64,000 nt of DNA from Bacteroides intestinalis (GTDB lineage: Bacteria; Bacteroidota; Bacteroidia; Bacteroidales; Bacteroidaceae). This document shows, piece after piece, positions 60,778 through 64,000 of this stretch (positions are counted from its first letter, which is position 1; every line of letters begins with the position of its first letter). The stretch lies in contig NZ_CABJDN010000006.1 of assembly GCF_902364365.1 (NCBI RefSeq), forward strand, positions 404,902-468,901, in the 5' to 3' direction. The notes beneath the pieces were generated by a model that saw only the letters and a list, made by a program, of their open reading frames with translations, made no database searches and was not told where the DNA came from. The translations under genes were made by a program, and so were the position numbers.

Positions 60778-63288
60778 ATGATTGGGATAAAGAAGAAGAT
60801 CATGGGACCTATGGCAGGTCTCATATTACTCATAGGAATTACAGCTTGTGAAAACGAACTGGGATTCTCGTCACCACAACAGGAAGAAAAACAGGTAACT
60901 GTTTCTCTTTCGTTAGGTTTTGCTGACGAAGAGGATGGTTATACACCTTCCGGGACGACACGTAGCAATGGCATGGCGCAGGACGGTGCTTTCAGTGCTG
61001 AACCGGTGCCAATGGTACATACAAGAGCTGATGCAGGGATGAAACCTGACAAGTTGTATGAACTTCGCATCATGCAATATGATAGTAATGGAATATTGAA
61101 GAAAAGCCAGAGCTTTTCGGGGGCTACGGATTTGAATAAGAAACTGACCCTCTCATTGACGGCATTGGATGATTGCCAATTGGTGATTGTGGCTTGTGGA
61201 AAGGACAATGGTTCTCTCAATTTTGGCAATAGCATATCAGAACTCCAGAAGTTGACTCTGGATAAAAGTTACTTCGATGCTATCCCTACCGATGGCAGTA
61301 CAAGTGCAAGTGGCATCAATATCAACAAAATGCCTTATCTCCTCCATTTACCTCATGTTAAAGTAACGAACGAGGGCATTCAGAGTGTGGAGGGTGCATA
61401 CGATGCCCGTTTATTACTCAAACGCCTGGCTGCCAAGATGACGGTGGCATGGAATAATAAGTTGACGGATAATGCGTATGCTGTCAAAGAGGTCCGCCTC
61501 TGCCAGATACCTGCAGCCTTCCGGCTTCTTCCGGCCGCTACACAAACAGAATGGGGAATGACGTATCCATCTGCAATCGTAGAATTTGTTGACTATTTCC
61601 GTTTGACCGATCCCGGTGACTTGGCGGCAGGTTCAAAAACCTTGTGGATACCTGCCAATGCACGCGGAACTTCAGCCGCCGCTTCTTCTTCCTACTATCG
61701 TACGAAAGAGAATGCCCCCGATGCCGCTTCGTATGCAGAAGTGGTGGTAGATAATTCTACTAAGAATGAACGTCTTTATTATCGGGCTTATCTGGGTGGT
61801 GATGCCTCTACGGACTTTAATTTGCTGGAAAATACGGATTATACCTGGACACTGAATATCAACTCCACTGACTATCGTGGGGATGGCCGTATCCAATTGC
61901 TGGATCAGACTCCGGTAATCAGTACCAATATTGTGCCCACCAGCAACTGCCTGATGATGCTGCCGGGTACGAATATCTGCTTTAACCCTTATAAGCACGA
62001 GGCAGGAACGAATGGGTGGAATACTTATCTGACGGATGGTGCTACATTGTCTGCTGATAAGGCTATCGATCATGTCCGGGTATTGTGGCAGACGAAAGAT
62101 ACCGGAACCTCTGGTGATTTGGTATTGGGATATGTTGTAGACAAGGATAATCATGCCAATTTGGTAAATACTACTGATATCGGAGATTTAAATAAAGCAC
62201 TGGTACACGTAAAAGTACCTGTTACCAAGGGAGGAAATGCAGTGATAGAAGCTGTAAATCAGTCAGGTGTCACTGTATGGAGCTGGCATATCTGGATTAG
62301 CGACTATGCACCGGCTGGGCTGGATGCAAGTAAAATAACGGATGGAGCTACTCGCGAGGCTGCTATCAACGATGCCCGGAATGCGACTCAAGGTGGTGCG
62401 GTACAGGTATATCAGGGTATTTCGTGGACGGATGCTGCCGGAGCTTTCTATAAATGTGTCATTATGGATCGCAATCTGGGAGCTACCAAGGCAGGCATGC
62501 AAGATAACCAGATTGACGGACGGCGTACTCTCGGCTTGCTTTATCAGGGAGGGCGCAAAGATCCGTTCTTTGCTGCAGCAGACGGCACAACAAAAGAGAC
62601 AAAGACTATTTTTGATGAAGTGGGTGAACCGTTGGATGTAAAAAAACAAAAACTGACTTCGGTAGAACAGCTAATACAAAATCCATTGACGTATAGTACA
62701 GGTACGAATAATGAATATCCTGCCATATCTTATAATTGGAATGGGGATGGTCCTAAAACTATTTATGATCCTTGTCCTAAAGGATGGAGGGTTCCTTCCA
62801 ATGGTATTACGCAATCGGCTCTCTTGTCATACAATTCTTCTATCTTTAGCGATGATGGTACATTCAAGTATTGTATGTGGATAGGATTCGGAGCCAATGA
62901 TGGTACTACCGGAGCACTGGAATCGATTAAACCGAAGTTCAACAACATAATGTTCTACAATGGCTCTACCATATCTTCCATTACCGGTGCGGTACAAGAA
63001 CCGGATTTTGTGGGTTCAGGATTTATTTACTATGGAACTTCAGAAGGTCCGGATGGCGATAAATCCATATTCTTTCCTGCCGTTTCGCTTCGTGAAATGA
63101 ATGGCACTTACCGGGATAAAAAGAATAGTACAGTTTATCAGTGGACTTCTGAACATGGAACGAAGACTACGAGTGGTATGTTGATTTATCAGATTCAGGA
63201 TAATGCCATTGCAGTTACACATCCTATCGACTGGAAATTCGGCTTTTCAGTGAGGTGTGTGCAGGATAATATTCGGAAGAAGCCTTGA
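60778..63288 (+). CDS. Large fimbrillin-like protein with C-terminal FISUMP-type domain, candidate tip adhesin
   Basis: An 836-residue lipoprotein (lipobox ITAC, Cys24), more than twice the size of the other pilins. The N-terminal half is DUF4906-like (PMVHTRADAGMKPDKLYEL with a TRA site; YYRAYLGGDASTDFNLLENTDYTWT). From about residue 500 it carries a different domain: CVIMDRNLGATKAG, GLLYQGGRKDPF, YDPCPKGWRVPSNG and FGFSVRCVQD, the landmarks of Fibrobacter succinogenes major paralogous (FISUMP-like) domains found in surface proteins. The size, the extra binding-type domain and the position at the operon end suggest the tip adhesin. It lacks the short donor strand at the C-terminus, as expected of a tip subunit. 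Confidence 0.8.
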   Translation: MIGIKKKIMGPMAGLILLIGITACENELGFSSPQQEEKQVTVSLSLGFADEEDGYTPSGTTRSNGMAQDGAFSAEPVPMVHTRADAGMKPDKLYELRIMQYDSNGILKKSQSFSGATDLNKKLTLSLTALDDCQLVIVACGKDNGSLNFGNSISELQKLTLDKSYFDAIPTDGSTSASGININKMPYLLHLPHVKVTNEGIQSVEGAYDARLLLKRLAAKMTVAWNNKLTDNAYAVKEVRLCQIPAAFRLLPAATQTEWGMTYPSAIVEFVDYFRLTDPGDLAAGSKTLWIPANARGTSAAASSSYYRTKENAPDAASYAEVVVDNSTKNERLYYRAYLGGDASTDFNLLENTDYTWTLNINSTDYRGDGRIQLLDQTPVISTNIVPTSNCLMMLPGTNICFNPYKHEAGTNGWNTYLTDGATLSADKAIDHVRVLWQTKDTGTSGDLVLGYVVDKDNHANLVNTTDIGDLNKALVHVKVPVTKGGNAVIEAVNQSGVTVWSWHIWISDYAPAGLDASKITDGATREAAINDARNATQGGAVQVYQGISWTDAAGAFYKCVIMDRNLGATKAGMQDNQIDGRRTLGLLYQGGRKDPFFAAADGTTKETKTIFDEVGEPLDVKKQKLTSVEQLIQNPLTYSTGTNNEYPAISYNWNGDGPKTIYDPCPKGWRVPSNGITQSALLSYNSSIFSDDGTFKYCMWIGFGANDGTTGALESIKPKFNNIMFYNGSTISSITGAVQEPDFVGSGFIYYGTSEGPDGDKSIFFPAVSLREMNGTYRDKKNSTVYQWTSEHGTKTTSGMLIYQIQDNAIAVTHPIDWKFGFSVRCVQDNIRKKP

Positions 63289-63489
63289 TGGTTTCTTTTA
63301 TGATGCGCTCTTTGATATGTTGGAATAACGGAAAACAAATGTATTTAGTCTTCTATCTTGTACTATGTATGTTGTGCTGAAATTTTGTATATAAAGAGAT
63401 TTTCTCCACACTGTGTAGAGAATTCATTCCCTTTATTTAACCAGTGGGAGGAGAGTAAAATAGTTTGTTGAAAGTTTACTTATCAATAG

Positions 63490-63639
63490 GAAACTGACTA
63501 TTTTTATACGGATCTATTTGATAATAGTCAAATTGGTGATTATGAAGATTTTATTTATTTTGATGAAGAGACCACTTCGGCATTATATCCCCAAGCATTA
63601 GAGTTAGTGGAGACTATAGAAAGAATGCTGTTTAAGTAA
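63490..63639 (+). pseudogene. Remnant of a HEPN-domain protein gene
   Basis: An open frame of 49 codons without an ATG start, preceded by a stop at 63487. It reads IGDYEDFIYFDEETTSALYP and ends LVETIERMLFK. D-Y-x-D-F followed by an acidic stretch and a final amphipathic helix ending in E-x-I-E-x-(h) is the usual C-terminal third of HEPN-domain proteins that pair with nucleotidyltransferases. The N-terminal two thirds are missing. It lies in an otherwise empty gap and is probably a decayed gene. Confidence 0.45.
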
Positions 63640-63662
63640 TTTTTTTAATAAAATATTGTTTT

Positions 63663-63710
63663 CCGTCCCGCCCCGTGCACAGAAGTGCATGAGGCGGGAC
63701 GGCTTGTTTT
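63663..63710 (+). terminator. G/C-rich intrinsic terminator before the last gene
   Basis: CCGTCCCGCC (63663-63672) pairs with GGCGGGACGG (63693-63702), with an inner GTGCA/TGCAC stem, followed by TTGTTTT. It insulates the gene at 63754 from the pilus operon. Confidence 0.8.
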
Positions 63711-63753
63711 CTGCTATTCCTATGCTAAAATTGATAATTTAAAACAAGAATAT

Positions 63754-63987
63754 ATGAAACGGATATTTAAAAGAAATATTTATTTGCTTTTGGGGCTTAC
63801 AGCCCTATGTAGTGGTACTATCGGATGTGATGACCGGATAGATGATCCGGTGCTTCCGGTGTCAGGGCAAGAACTGGTCACAGTACCTTTGAGTTTCGGC
63901 TTTGCCGAAGAATCCATTGGTGAACTGTACCGCAACGGCTCGCCGCAACGGCTCGCCGCAACGGCTCGCCGCAACGGCTCGCGTTGA
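63754..63987 (+). pseudogene. Fimbrillin-like lipoprotein 12, out of frame in this copy
   Basis: ATG at 63754 starts a signal peptide with lipobox TIGC (Cys25) and a mature start DDRIDDPVLPVSGQ. VTVPLSFGFAEESIGEL aligns with VTVSLSLGFADEEDGY of the 60778 protein, so this is a second large fimbrillin-type gene. After residue 60 the frame runs into four copies of a 13-base repeat and stops at TGA 63985-63987. The gene surely continued beyond the window: the next frame after the repeat reads LKAVEP, matching the SAEPVP of the paralogue. Two or five repeat copies instead of four would restore that frame. It may be a switched-off gene rather than a dead one. Confidence 0.7.
63931..63982 (+). repeat. 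Four perfect tandem copies of a 13-base repeat
   Basis: The unit CGCAACGGCTCGC is repeated four times exactly (63931, 63944, 63957, 63970). As 13 is not a multiple of 3, any change of one copy shifts the frame. The unit is much richer in G+C than the surrounding gene. Confidence 0.92.
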
Positions 63988-64000
63988 AGGCGGTAGAACC

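Larger units (their letters stand above)
63289..63753. other. Intergenic region with gene remnant and terminator
   Basis: No intact gene is visible over this 465-base stretch. It holds an imperfect 21-base palindrome (63411-63431), a C-terminal HEPN-like gene remnant (63490-63639) and a G/C-rich terminator (63663-63710) just before the next gene. No GTTAC-N7-GTAAC recombination site occurs here. Confidence 0.7.

Overview
The window looks like a chromosomal segment of a gut Bacteroides (order Bacteroidales). The support is: repeated TAnnTTTG -7 promoter boxes, fimbrillin (Mfa-like) lipoprotein genes, a fused biotin gene bioB-bioA, HelD-like and GIN-domain proteins, two-component sensors of Bacteroides type and a GH43 enzyme. 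The species cannot be fixed from sequence alone. No rRNA, IS element or CRISPR array was seen; there is one tRNA (Phe).

Layout. (1) 2-17910, + strand: a very large ABC-export locus. Thirteen MacB/FtsX-type permeases (the first is cut by the window edge) alternate between two subtypes and share a single ATPase at 6262; a secreted GIN-domain protein sits inside the array. A strong terminator ends it at about 17930. (2) 18051-24670: a membrane sensor histidine kinase, a sugar-isomerase-like protein on the minus strand, a PLP aminotransferase and a LolC/E-like permease. (3) 24804-32241, minus strand: a glycosyltransferase, then the biotin operon read as small protein, bioBA fusion, bioF, bioG, bioC, bioD. 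Several long inverted repeats lie between genes here. (4) 32291-42352: a PepSY-like protein, a HelD-like helicase, a nucleotidyltransferase-fold protein, a PAS-LuxR regulator, a GH43 xylosidase-like enzyme, a MATE exporter with a structured leader, a TPR sensor kinase, a candidate 28-residue peptide or small RNA, and tRNA-Phe. (5) 42379-47100, minus strand: thiL, punA, lpxK, sppA in a tight cluster. (6) 47262-48809: an AAA-ATPase-like/PD-(D/E)XK protein. (7) 48917-64000: a phase-variable pilus locus.

The pilus locus is the most interesting part. A tyrosine recombinase ends 7 bases before a 19-base inverted repeat. Its partner repeat lies 282 bases further on, just upstream of an Rrf2-like regulator and eleven consecutive fimbrillin-type lipoproteins. 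The best promoter within the 282-base segment (TTTG, 18 bases, TATCTTTG) points away from the operon, so this copy looks OFF and inversion would turn it ON. At the right edge a twelfth fimbrillin-like gene is interrupted by four copies of a 13-base tandem repeat that throw it out of frame. This suggests a second, slippage-based ON/OFF switch in the same locus. Functional statements rest on recognised protein families; the switching is inferred from sequence architecture and was not measured.
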